Assembly: GCF_946481715.1 (NCBI RefSeq)
Contig: NZ_CAMLOV010000010.1
Coordinates: forward strand, 1 to 58,866
Origin: an uncultured Mucilaginibacter sp.
GTDB lineage: Bacteria; Bacteroidota; Bacteroidia; Sphingobacteriales; Sphingobacteriaceae
Reading direction: 5' to 3'
Length of the DNA: 58,866 bases
Shown here: positions 42,177 to 51,007 of the stretch, piece by piece
How positions within the stretch are numbered: the stretch's first letter is position 1
How the letters are laid out: every line of letters starts with the position of its first letter
Translations under genes and position numbers: made by a program
Notes under the pieces: generated by a model
Told to the model about the DNA's origin: nothing
What the model saw: only the letters and a program-made list of their open reading frames with translations
The model's database searches: none

Positions 42177-44333
42177 ATGAAACCAAAAAAAAGACTTTCA
42201 AAAGGAGATAAGTACGCTCTAATAATAAACGCTTTGGTTGTTATTGCCTTACTGGCAAATTACTTTTTAGCGGACAATTACCCTCGCGATAGATGGAAAA
42301 TACACTTGTTTCAATTTTCTGTGCCGCCATTTCTTATCATTAATTTGCTTTTTGTTTTGTACTGGTTTATCCGTAAACGAATCTATTTTTTAGTTTCTTT
42401 GGCAACAATAGGGTTGTACATGGGTATTATCATTACAACTTTTGGTTTAAAAAAATCTACGCTTTTTGGAAACCTGATACTTATTGATAATAATTTTTTC
42501 TCAATTGCCAATCAGCACGATTACATAGGCAGCAACGCGATTATACCTAACCACCCCAGATTACTGCTTTTTAAGGAGGACGAAGATGCAGTAAAAAAAG
42601 CGATATCGGCAAACAATAACCTCAGCAGGGTTCATCAAATTATTATAAAAGAAGCTGATAAAATGCTGATGAAGACTTCGTCATCAGATATGAGAAAACA
42701 AAAAAAGAAACTCGGCGTATCGCGCGAATCATTGCGAAAATTATTTTTTTTATCATATGCCTGGAGGATAACACATGACAAAAAGTACTTAGATAAAACC
42801 TCTGACGAACTAATCAGTGTTTGCTCGTTGGATGACTGGAATCCCTCAACATTTTTAGATGTTGCCGAATTTACCGTTGGCGTATCCATCGCGTATGATT
42901 GGGTTTATAACGATATGCCCGAGGCCTACCGCATGATTGTAAAACGTGCCATTTTAAATAAAGGGCTCAAACCATCGCTAAACCCCGCTTACACCTCATG
43001 GTTAACGGTTAATCATAACTGGAACCAGGTTTGTAATACCGGCATGATATACGGCGCATTGGCCATCTATGAAGAGGATGAGGATTTTGCAAAGAAAATA
43101 ATTAACCGTTCGCTTACGTCATTACAAATATCTATGGACAGCTATGCACCAGATGGCGTTTACCCAGAAGGGTTCGCCTATTGGAGCTACGGCACAAACT
43201 TTAATGTTTTGGCCATTGCAGCATTGCAAAAATCGTTAAAAAATGATTTTGGATTAATAGCGCACGCCGGTTTTTTACAAAGCGCCAATTATTTCGAAAA
43301 TTTAACAGGCACATCCGGCAAAATATTTAACTACTCGGATGCTTCATCTGATGATGCCATACAGCCCAACGGCGCTATGTTTTGGTTTGCAGCCCAAAAA
43401 AACGACCCTTCCTTACTTTGGGTTGAACAACATGAGTTGATGGCCAGCCCCGATAAAGATATTGCAACAAACAGGCTTTTACCTACGGTAATACTATGGG
43501 GCACCAACTTATCTGATAATAAAATAACCCAGCCAAAAACAGATATGTATGTTGGCAAAGGTAGAAACCCCGTTGCTATGATGCGATCTTCCTGGACCGA
43601 CCCCAATGCATTGTATATTGGGCTCAAAGCAGGCTCGGCAGCCAATAACCACGCCCATATGGATGCGGCGTCTTTTGTTATGGATGCCGATGGGCAAAGG
43701 TGGGCAATGGATTTTGGCGCAGAAAGTTACCGGAAATTAGAAGCTAAGATAAGTCAATGGGACTATGGTAAAGATTCCCAGCGATGGGGTGTTTTTAGGT
43801 ACAATAATTTGGCACACAATACAATATCGGTTAACAATAGCCTACAGGATATTAATGGTACGGCCACCATTACCCAATCCTCAACTGATAGTGAATTTCA
43901 GAGCGCCGTTACAAATTCAACTGACATCTACGGCGGCGCGCTGGCAAAAGCAACCCGGGGAGTTGCCATAATTAATAGGGATTACGCTGCAATAAGAGAC
44001 GAAATTGAAAGCAGTAGCAATGAAGCCGCCATAAAGTGGACAATGGCAACGCCAGCTACGGTTAAAATAGTTTCTGCAAATACTGCGGAGTTAACGCAAA
44101 ACGGTAAAAAATTAATTTTGCAAATACAAGCACCCGCGAACTTACGCTTAAAAACTTGGCCAACTTATTCGCACAACTATTATGAATCGCGCAATCCAAA
44201 TACCATTTTCGTGGGCTTTGAGACAAAGGTTGCGCCAAAAACAAAAGTTGCCTTTACAGTATTGTTAATCCCCGAAAGATCAATCAACAAAACAACAACG
44301 GTTAAGCCTATTAGCGAATGGCAGCATAATTAG
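42177..44333 (+). CDS. Membrane-anchored heparinase II/III-family polysaccharide lyase
   Basis: A 718-residue protein. Residues 1-95 hold three membrane helices (about 13-31, 43-63, 67-88), and from about 118 on it follows the secreted lyase at 30867 closely. Shared or similar segments include YIGSNAIIPNHPRLLLF, REAL/RESLRKLFFLSYAWRIT, FLDVAEFTVGVSIAYDWVY, NHNWNQVCNTGMIYGALAIY and NHAHMDAASFVMDADGQRW. Catalytic residues are kept. The anchor would leave the lyase domain facing the periplasm. The helix module resembles the one in the next gene. It probably cleaves uronic-acid-containing polymer during export or turnover. Confidence 0.9.
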   Translation: MKPKKRLSKGDKYALIINALVVIALLANYFLADNYPRDRWKIHLFQFSVPPFLIINLLFVLYWFIRKRIYFLVSLATIGLYMGIIITTFGLKKSTLFGNLILIDNNFFSIANQHDYIGSNAIIPNHPRLLLFKEDEDAVKKAISANNNLSRVHQIIIKEADKMLMKTSSSDMRKQKKKLGVSRESLRKLFFLSYAWRITHDKKYLDKTSDELISVCSLDDWNPSTFLDVAEFTVGVSIAYDWVYNDMPEAYRMIVKRAILNKGLKPSLNPAYTSWLTVNHNWNQVCNTGMIYGALAIYEEDEDFAKKIINRSLTSLQISMDSYAPDGVYPEGFAYWSYGTNFNVLAIAALQKSLKNDFGLIAHAGFLQSANYFENLTGTSGKIFNYSDASSDDAIQPNGAMFWFAAQKNDPSLLWVEQHELMASPDKDIATNRLLPTVILWGTNLSDNKITQPKTDMYVGKGRNPVAMMRSSWTDPNALYIGLKAGSAANNHAHMDAASFVMDADGQRWAMDFGAESYRKLEAKISQWDYGKDSQRWGVFRYNNLAHNTISVNNSLQDINGTATITQSSTDSEFQSAVTNSTDIYGGALAKATRGVAIINRDYAAIRDEIESSSNEAAIKWTMATPATVKIVSANTAELTQNGKKLILQIQAPANLRLKTWPTYSHNYYESRNPNTIFVGFETKVAPKTKVAFTVLLIPERSINKTTTVKPISEWQHN

Positions 44334-44384
44334 CACTATGCATTTGTATCGGTAGTCAAATACCAATTTAATTAATAACCGTTA

Positions 44385-45491
44385 ATGAAGGCCTCAAAAA
44401 AAAAGCTTCTTGTTGATAAAGTTATATTGTACATCAACATAATTTTGTCCCTTGCGCTGCTCATGAGCTATCTGGCGCCATTTGCAGATCCTCGCAGTAC
44501 CATAATAATAGCTGTACTGGGCCTAATATGTCCGTTTTTGTTGTTGGGTAATTTGCCTTTTGTTGTTTATTGGGCGTTACGTAAGCCACGCTTTGTGCTC
44601 ATTTCGGGTTTAAGTATCTTAGCCGGCGTACATACTACAAGCCTTTATTATGGCTTTAATAAACAAACTGAGCCCGGTAAAAAACTATTATCTACCGATA
44701 TACGGATTATGCAATACAATGTGCGGGGGTTTGAAGGCGTAGGCGATTACCAAAATATACCAACAAACAAACCAATATTGGATGTTATTGAAAGCCAGCG
44801 ACCCGATATAATTACACTGGAAGAATTTGCAAGCAGTAAGCAAAACCACGACAGTGTAATAAACCGGCTAAAAACTATACTAAAAACCAACTATTATTTT
44901 TTTAAAACCTACAGTAAAACAAGTACACAACTATTTGGCAACGCTATTTTTAGCAAATACCCGATTGTTGATACAGGATCGTTCCTTACTAACCGTAAAA
45001 TGCGGACAAAAATAATATTTGCCGATGTGGCGTACGCAGGGTCAATTATCAGGATCTATTGCATCCACCTAAAGGCTGTTAATATTACTGCCAACGCAAA
45101 AAACAAATATTTAAATGGTGAAGTGGAACTAAGCCAATCCTCTTTTGTTTTGGGGCGCATAGATACCGCGTTTGCAAAGAGGGCCGCACAGGTTAACCAA
45201 ATAAAAAGCCACCTAAAAAAATGTAGGTACCCGTTTATAATTGCCGGTGATTTTAACGATACACCAAATTCTTTTGCGGTAAACAACTTGGGGCGAGGCT
45301 TAAAAAATGCATTTTCGGAAAAAGGCAGTGGCTTTCAAACTACTTATTATAGCAAATTCCCGTTACGTATTGACTATATTTTGACAAGCCCCGAATTTGA
45401 TGTCCTAACCTACAAAGCGCTCGATAAGAAAATATCCGATCATAAGCCTATTGTGGCCGATTTACGGCTAAACCCCCTCCTGCGGCATTAG
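44385..45491 (+). CDS. Membrane-anchored endonuclease/exonuclease/phosphatase-family protein
   Basis: A 368-residue protein with three N-terminal membrane helices (residues about 12-100, containing GNLPFVVYWALRKPRFVLIS) and an EEP domain. EEP motifs are RIMQYNVRGFEG, DIITLEEFAS (Glu metal ligand), IIRIYCIHLKAVN, IIAGDFNDTPNS (Asp/Asn) and SDHKPIVADLRL (Asp-His). The family hydrolyses phosphodiester or phosphomonoester bonds in nucleic acids, lipids or inositol phosphates. The membrane position suggests a lipid-linked or periplasmic substrate. It follows the lyase gene by 51 bases. Confidence 0.9.
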   Translation: MKASKKKLLVDKVILYINIILSLALLMSYLAPFADPRSTIIIAVLGLICPFLLLGNLPFVVYWALRKPRFVLISGLSILAGVHTTSLYYGFNKQTEPGKKLLSTDIRIMQYNVRGFEGVGDYQNIPTNKPILDVIESQRPDIITLEEFASSKQNHDSVINRLKTILKTNYYFFKTYSKTSTQLFGNAIFSKYPIVDTGSFLTNRKMRTKIIFADVAYAGSIIRIYCIHLKAVNITANAKNKYLNGEVELSQSSFVLGRIDTAFAKRAAQVNQIKSHLKKCRYPFIIAGDFNDTPNSFAVNNLGRGLKNAFSEKGSGFQTTYYSKFPLRIDYILTSPEFDVLTYKALDKKISDHKPIVADLRLNPLLRH

Positions 45492-45503
45492 GGCAACCTT
45501 GCG

Positions 45504-46760
45504 CTAAGCTAAAAAGTCCTTAACAAACTTATTCATCACCTTATCTACATTGAGGTATTGCACCGCATAGTTGCGGGCGTTTTCTCTTTTAGCTTCCAGG
45601 TCGTCATCAAGCTTTATTTGCAGTATTTGGTTGGTGAGTAAATCCTGATTGTCTTTATCCTGTGGTTCAACCACGTAGCCAAAATTGTAATCGTGCACCA
45701 TATCGTACAGCGATGTGCCCTTAGATGCTGTGATGATGCTGGCGCCGCCCACGGCCAATATGGTAGTTAATTTCGACGGCATAACCAGGTCGCCGGCATC
45801 AGCTATTTGCAATACCAGGTGTATATCGGCCATGTTTAAAAACTCGTTAAAAACTTCCTTCTCCTGTACATGCAAAAACGAGATATTGGTTAAGCCTTTA
45901 CGTGCGGCCTGCTCTGCCAGTTGGTCCTTATACGGGCCAGACGAGCAGATGATAAATTTGATATGCTCGTGTTGCAGCAATGCTTCAGCCGTTACCAGTA
46001 TTCGTTCCAGCCGCTGCTTTACGCCCACGGCTCCCGAGTACAGGTACACAATATCATCGGGCTTATACCCCCATTTGGTTTTAAGCTTTGCGCGGTTGGG
46101 CAGTGGAAAGTAGTAATCGGTGTCTACCCAGTTGGGGAAAAAAACTATATCGCGGTTAAACTTCGCCTTTATTTTTTTTATCATCCCGTCGGATATACTG
46201 CTCACAAAATCTGCGCTCATCAAAATCCGGTGTTCAACCCTAAATAAGCCCGCTAAAACCATTTTTTTCGAAAACAGCTTCAGGTCGCGCGCTGCCTCTA
46301 TCTGCATATCCTGTATGTGGTACAGCAATTTACCGCCGTTGAATCGTTTAAGCATTAAACCCAGGTAAGCTAAATGGAAGGGTGGCGCAATAGTAATAAT
46401 CAAATCAAACTTTTGCTTAAAAAGGATAAGCTTGAAGATCATGAAAAACTTGGTCACCCAAAAAGAGAAGTCCTGTATTGCCCGCTGCTTGCCTGTTGGG
46501 TCGCTGGGGATATAGGACGGGCAGCGGTATATAGTTAAAGTTGCATCACTTTTTTCGTTATATATTACCTCTTTTTTATACCAGTGATTAGTATAGGGCT
46601 CTTGAACCTTCCAAAAAGGGTAGTAAGGGAAGGTAGTAATTACGGTACAATCATACCCACGGCTAACCAACCAGCTTAGCATTTCGCCGTTATATTTTCC
46701 AATACCAATTGGTTCAGGAGAGAAATTATGACTTATTAACAGTATTTTTTTCTTGTCCAT
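45504..46760 (-). CDS. WcaI-like glycosyltransferase family 4 protein
   Basis: A 418-residue GT-B enzyme of the colanic-acid WcaI type. It starts ILLISHNFSPEPIGIGKYNG, followed by ITTFPYYPFWKVQEPY, LYHIQDMQIEAARDLKL, SSISDGMIKKIKAKFNRD and VYLYSGAVGVKQRLERI. The donor site ends in ITASKGTSLYDMV. WcaI transfers fucose-type sugars in colanic acid; the donor here is not known. It is the last gene of the long minus-strand block and ends 12 bases from the convergent EEP gene. Confidence 0.93.
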   Translation of the reverse strand: MDKKKILLISHNFSPEPIGIGKYNGEMLSWLVSRGYDCTVITTFPYYPFWKVQEPYTNHWYKKEVIYNEKSDATLTIYRCPSYIPSDPTGKQRAIQDFSFWVTKFFMIFKLILFKQKFDLIITIAPPFHLAYLGLMLKRFNGGKLLYHIQDMQIEAARDLKLFSKKMVLAGLFRVEHRILMSADFVSSISDGMIKKIKAKFNRDIVFFPNWVDTDYYFPLPNRAKLKTKWGYKPDDIVYLYSGAVGVKQRLERILVTAEALLQHEHIKFIICSSGPYKDQLAEQAARKGLTNISFLHVQEKEVFNEFLNMADIHLVLQIADAGDLVMPSKLTTILAVGGASIITASKGTSLYDMVHDYNFGYVVEPQDKDNQDLLTNQILQIKLDDDLEAKRENARNYAVQYLNVDKVMNKFVKDFLA

Positions 46761-46962
46761 TTATAAACTAAGCCTTGGGCTGGTAACACATTCTGGCTGA
46801 TGCAAAATCAGCGAATAAATATTTAAAGATAAGATAATTTACGAACCATAAAGCGTTATACCTGCATTAAATACAGCATATTACCCTTTAAACATATTAG
46901 TTTTAAAATCTCTTAACTACATATCGGTATAAAACGCATTGCATAAACATATTACTTTTTCG

Positions 46963-47784
46963 CTATCTGCCTTGTTTGGCCAACATTTCTTTTGTTTTAA
47001 GCACTATAAAATATTCATATATAGCTTGCATGGTAGCATAAGTAATGCCAGCCCCGCCATCTAAAAAAGCGCGCCTTACTACTACCATATAAAGCCACTT
47101 TATAACGGGCCTGCCGGGCAGTTTGTAAAAAAGCCCTTTTTGATGATAGCGGCGTTGTGTAAAATCGCGGCTAAACAATGCTTTTTTTAGAGAAAACCTT
47201 TCGCCGGTATTCATTTGTTGCAAGCGCATGTCGGCTTCCATATCTGCATAACCCAGATGCCTGGTAAACCAAAATTTAAAACCCTTGCTAAACGGGTAAT
47301 GGTCCAGGTATCCTCCCAACCTGGCCACCAGCCCATCCGGTATAGATACCGGGTTAACCAACCGTTCGTACCGCATTTTGCCTGGCCTGAAAAGGCGTAG
47401 GTAAAACGGCGAAACTTGTGCGTGTTTTAACCACCGGCCATTCCATGCAAAATCGCGGCGGCGTACCTCAAACGCGGCATTTTGGTTATTTACATCAAAC
47501 ATCTGTAAAAGCCTCGTAAGCTCCTCAGATACCCGCTCGTCAGCATCTATATACAACACCCACGGATGTTTAAAACCGATATTTTGCAGGCCCCAGTTTT
47601 GGTGTGCCGCCCAATTGTCAAACTTGCGTTGCGTAATTTTTGCGCCAGCAGCAGCAGCTATTTCAACCGTTTTATCATCACTAAACGAATCATAAACATG
47701 TATGTCATCGCACCAAGCCACTGATTTGAGGCATCCCGGCAAATCCTGCTCTTCATTCTTAGTGAGTATTAAAACGGATATCAT
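46963..47784 (-). CDS. Glycosyltransferase family 2 protein (WaaE/KdtX-like)
   Basis: A 273-residue GT-A enzyme: MISVLILTKNEEQDLPGCL, HVYDSFSDDKTVEIA (nucleotide-binding Asp), HPWVLYIDADERVSEEL, and the basic C-terminal part FSLKKALFSRDFTQRRYH. It resembles core-glucosyl WaaE/KdtX-type transferases. The ATG at 47784 gives the standard family start and a 19-base gap to the WcaF-type gene; the longer frame to 47814 would overlap it. Confidence 0.92.
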   Translation of the reverse strand: MISVLILTKNEEQDLPGCLKSVAWCDDIHVYDSFSDDKTVEIAAAAGAKITQRKFDNWAAHQNWGLQNIGFKHPWVLYIDADERVSEELTRLLQMFDVNNQNAAFEVRRRDFAWNGRWLKHAQVSPFYLRLFRPGKMRYERLVNPVSIPDGLVARLGGYLDHYPFSKGFKFWFTRHLGYADMEADMRLQQMNTGERFSLKKALFSRDFTQRRYHQKGLFYKLPGRPVIKWLYMVVVRRAFLDGGAGITYATMQAIYEYFIVLKTKEMLAKQGR

Positions 47785-47803
47785 TAATAAAAAGCATGTA
47801 CAA

Positions 47804-48349
47804 TTAATCAACAATTACCCTTGCCTTAAGGGGTTTACATGGGTGCCCAGCGCAAACCATCCATCCGGGCATATCGTTTACTACTACGGCGCGGGCACCT
47901 ATAACACAGCCCTCGGCAATATTTACGCCAGGGTGCACAAAAGCTTCTGCGGCTATCCATGCGTGGTCTCCTACAAAAATTGGCCTGGTAACCAGGGGCG
48001 AGCCGGCCTTTGTATAATCATGGGTGCCGGTACACAAATTAACACCCTGTGATATTACCGCACGGCGCCCGATTGTTATTTTATCCTGAGAGTACAGTAT
48101 TGCCCCGCTGCCAATACCACATTCATCATGCAGTTCCAAATTCCACGGGGCCCATATTTTAACGCCGGGGTAAACATGCACACGCTTGCCTACCTTTGCC
48201 CCAAAACAACGCAGCAAAAACGACCGCCATATATGTAAAGGCCTGGGCGATAACCTGAAAAGCAACAGCCATATAAGTTGCCATAAAACCCGGGCAGCAC
48301 GATTGGTAACAGAAAAAGATGGGCCGGTGTATGTATCCTGATTAATCAT
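47804..48349 (-). CDS. WcaF-type hexapeptide acetyltransferase
   Basis: A 181-residue left-handed beta-helix enzyme with WcaF features: LRCFGAKVGKRVHVYPGVKI, APWNLELHDECGIGSGAILY, LCTGTHDYTKAGSPLVTRPI (active-site His) and NIAEGCVIGARAVVVNDMPG. WcaF O-acetylates fucosyl-type residues of colanic acid from acetyl-CoA. Adjacency to a WaaE-like GT2 and close to a WcaI-like GT4 recalls colanic-acid assembly order. A candidate promoter box lies upstream at 48400-48407. Confidence 0.93.
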   Translation of the reverse strand: MINQDTYTGPSFSVTNRAARVLWQLIWLLLFRLSPRPLHIWRSFLLRCFGAKVGKRVHVYPGVKIWAPWNLELHDECGIGSGAILYSQDKITIGRRAVISQGVNLCTGTHDYTKAGSPLVTRPIFVGDHAWIAAEAFVHPGVNIAEGCVIGARAVVVNDMPGWMVCAGHPCKPLKARVIVD

Positions 48350-48677
48350 TTAACTGATGCGAAATAAAATTGGACACAACAAACCAATGCTTTTTTATTC
48401 AAAAATAAACGTTTAAAAAAAGCACTCACCATCATGCTTTTTTTGCTTCGGTTGATCTTTTAAGTTGTTACTATTTTAAGCAATAATACTAAACTTATAC
48501 AATTTTTAACAATATTATTTATTTATAGCAACAAATAGCTTTAATTATTAAAATTTTCAATACCAAAACCGCTAAACGTTTCCCAGCGATAGTGCCAAAT
48601 TCTGGGTTTGCCCCTCATTACTTTCAAAAAAAACCAAGTTGTTAATTAATATGAAAACCAGCCTGTTACAACACCCA
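48350..48677 (-). promoter_or_regulatory. Intergenic region with a promoter box for the WcaF-type gene
   Basis: 328 AT-rich bases between two minus-strand genes. TATTTTTG on the minus strand (48400-48407) is a perfect -7 box, about 50 bases before the WcaF-type start. No clear -33 box and no hairpin behind 48678 were found. It splits the minus-strand block into at least two transcripts. Confidence 0.4.
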
Positions 48678-49892
48678 TTAGCTTTTGCTGAAAATAGCCT
48701 TTATGAAATGCTTCGCTACCAATTCTATGTCAAAATGATTCTTAAAAACGTTTAATGCGTTTTTACCCAGTGCAGCTTTTTCCGTAGCAGGCAGCCCTAC
48801 CCATTTATTTAACAGCTCGCGTGTGCCTTCTAAAGTATCGGCGGCAATTATACCGCCGCCGCCGCTTTCTATTTCTTTCCAGATATTTACCTGGTACGAT
48901 ACCAAAACCGGTTTTTTACATGCCAGCGCCTCAACTACTGCAATGCCAAAATTCTCCTGGTGGCTGGGCAATACAAAAGCCGCGCAATTATATAATGCAC
49001 CCCATTTAACGTTGCCCGTTAGCATCCCGGTAAAATGAATATTATCTTTCAAATCGGGGTAATGGGCCAACAGTCGCTGCACCTCTTTACCGAACGAGGT
49101 ATCCAAACCCGGCCCGGCAACTACCAGCTTATACTTTTGCCCTTCTTCTGTGGCTTTGTTTACTATTTCTGCGTACGATCTTATCAGTATATCAACACCC
49201 TTTTTTTTGTGTATCCGGCTAAAAAAAAGTAAAAATGGCTTACCCTTTACCTCGGGGCACTTTTTAAAAAAGTCGTGGTCCATGGCCGGGGTATGCGGCG
49301 GCGGGGCAATTATGCCATAGCCAACGTTCAACTCTTTTTTAGGTTTATAGGGCGAAAATGCCAGGCGAGCAAGCTCCAATTCGGTTTCGCAGGTAAAAAA
49401 TAGCCCGTCGGCATCGTTCACTACCTTATTTTCTATCAATTTCCAGTAAAACCAGTTACGTATGGCCTTCAATTTTCTGTCAGGCGCACGTTGAAAATAA
49501 GGGTCTAACATCCCATGCGGCATTACATATAGCTTCGGTATAATAGAAATTCCGGCTGTTTTCTTTGCCGTTTTTTCTAATTCGCGTTTTACGCTCCAGC
49601 CGGCATAGCTCGAATACAGCCACAGCCCATTTATTATTACAACATCAAACCGAGCCATGTTGGCCAATAGCCATGGGCGCAACTTAGCGGAGTATTGCCA
49701 CTTGCCCTTAGCCGGGCCTAAAGCGTGTATGGTAAAATTATCCATCCCCAAAAAAGCGCTGTCGGGGGCATCCAGGCTCACTACCTCCCTGCTGATGCCA
49801 TTGTGCATCAGTTCGGGGTTTGTATTTCTTATTCCCTGGCAGGGGCCGCCACTCGCGGGGTCCATACTTGCTATAATGTGCAATAGCTTCAT
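48678..49892 (-). CDS. Glycosyltransferase family 4 protein
   Basis: A 404-residue GT-B enzyme: MKLLHIIASMDPASGGPCQG, INGLWLYSSYAGWSVKREL, PHGMLDPYFQ, PFLLFFSRIHKKKGVDILIR and VLPSHQENFGIAVVEALACK. The HGMLDPYF motif is typical of a GT4 subgroup in capsular loci. Its start overlaps the stop of the GT9 gene (four bases), so the pair is coupled. Confidence 0.93.
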   Translation of the reverse strand: MKLLHIIASMDPASGGPCQGIRNTNPELMHNGISREVVSLDAPDSAFLGMDNFTIHALGPAKGKWQYSAKLRPWLLANMARFDVVIINGLWLYSSYAGWSVKRELEKTAKKTAGISIIPKLYVMPHGMLDPYFQRAPDRKLKAIRNWFYWKLIENKVVNDADGLFFTCETELELARLAFSPYKPKKELNVGYGIIAPPPHTPAMDHDFFKKCPEVKGKPFLLFFSRIHKKKGVDILIRSYAEIVNKATEEGQKYKLVVAGPGLDTSFGKEVQRLLAHYPDLKDNIHFTGMLTGNVKWGALYNCAAFVLPSHQENFGIAVVEALACKKPVLVSYQVNIWKEIESGGGGIIAADTLEGTRELLNKWVGLPATEKAALGKNALNVFKNHFDIELVAKHFIKAIFSKS

Positions 49893-50995
49893 TTATCGGG
49901 TATTATTGTAGACGGGTTTCGCTTTAACACTTCCATTACAGCGTTTACAACCTCATCAACGGTTATAGATAAAATACATTTTTTTTGCTGTGCAATACAT
50001 ACGTCCAACTCGCAGCCGGCGCAATCTGTTTTATGGTATATAATATTGTTAAAGCTTCCGCGGGGGTACCATTGCCGCGGAAAATGCCTTGCCGAAAAAA
50101 TTGCCGTGCAAGGCGTGCCAACTGCAGCAGCTAAATGCATAGGCCCACTATCGTGCCCTATAAAGGCTTTTGCCTGTTTTAATACCGCCCCTGATACACG
50201 TGGCGAAGTTTGCCCGCACAAATTTATAGCCGCCCCGCCCCATGCTTCAATACAGTTGCCCGCTTGCTCAAATTCATCCGGCCCGCCTATCATTACTAAA
50301 GTCCAGCCTGGTAACAATTGCGATAACTGCCTTAGCATTTTATGCCAGTTGCCCGCTTCCCAGTGGTTAACCTGGTTTTTTGTACCTGTACTTGCGGCTA
50401 TTATTGGCTGGCCTGCAGCTATAGCACTAAGTTTTTTCCGGGCGGTTTCAAGCTCCTCTGCGGTAAATTTAAGGTCCCAATACCTGTCATCGTCAAGGTT
50501 AATAATGCCAAGTGCCTTTGCACGGCGCGCCAGCCTTTTGGCCTCCCATTCCAGATTGCCGGTGGCAGGGTCGGCAGATAGCTCAAAATCGGGCAATATG
50601 ACCGGAAAACCGATAGTATTTTTCACGCCGGCACACTTAAAAAAGCACCAGTCTCTAAATACCACCAGTTTGGTTTTAAACAACGTTCTAAGGGTTCGCA
50701 CGCCGGCCAGGTAAATTAGGGTGTCAATCTGCAACGCTCTTATTTGGTTTAAAAGCTTTAACAGCACTAACGCATTACGCGTGCCTACGGGGTAGGCCAG
50801 TACCCTATCAAAAAAATATCCCTCCCCCAAAACACTCGTCAACGGGGCGGCCTTGCTCACAACAGGATTATTTGTTAACAGCGTTATATCCGCGTTTGGA
50901 TACGCCTGCCGTATTTGATGGAAAACGGGCAAGGCCATAACCGTATCGCCAAGGCTGCCGAGGCGGTATATAAGTATCTTTTTTTTTGCCGCCAT
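49889..50995 (-). CDS. Glycosyltransferase family 9 (heptosyltransferase-like) protein
   Basis: A 368-residue GT-B enzyme: ILIYRLGSLGDTVMALPVFH, ITLLTNNPVV, IIAASTGTKNQVNHWEAGNW and FIGHDSGPMHLAAAVGTPCT, which bind the nucleotide-sugar phosphate. GT9 enzymes add heptose to lipopolysaccharide core, or related sugars in other glycans. The ATG at 50995 is the first ATG; the frame extends three codons to a TTG at 51004. Its relation to core or to the polymer is unknown. Confidence 0.92.
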   Translation of the reverse strand: MAAKKKILIYRLGSLGDTVMALPVFHQIRQAYPNADITLLTNNPVVSKAAPLTSVLGEGYFFDRVLAYPVGTRNALVLLKLLNQIRALQIDTLIYLAGVRTLRTLFKTKLVVFRDWCFFKCAGVKNTIGFPVILPDFELSADPATGNLEWEAKRLARRAKALGIINLDDDRYWDLKFTAEELETARKKLSAIAAGQPIIAASTGTKNQVNHWEAGNWHKMLRQLSQLLPGWTLVMIGGPDEFEQAGNCIEAWGGAAINLCGQTSPRVSGAVLKQAKAFIGHDSGPMHLAAAVGTPCTAIFSARHFPRQWYPRGSFNNIIYHKTDCAGCELDVCIAQQKKCILSITVDEVVNAVMEVLKRNPSTIIPDK

Positions 50996-51007
50996 CAACA
51001 CCAATGA

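Noticed and set aside
50046..50714. A 222-codon plus-strand frame opposite the GT9 gene
   Set aside because: Antisense shadow; the GT9 motifs on the minus strand are unambiguous.
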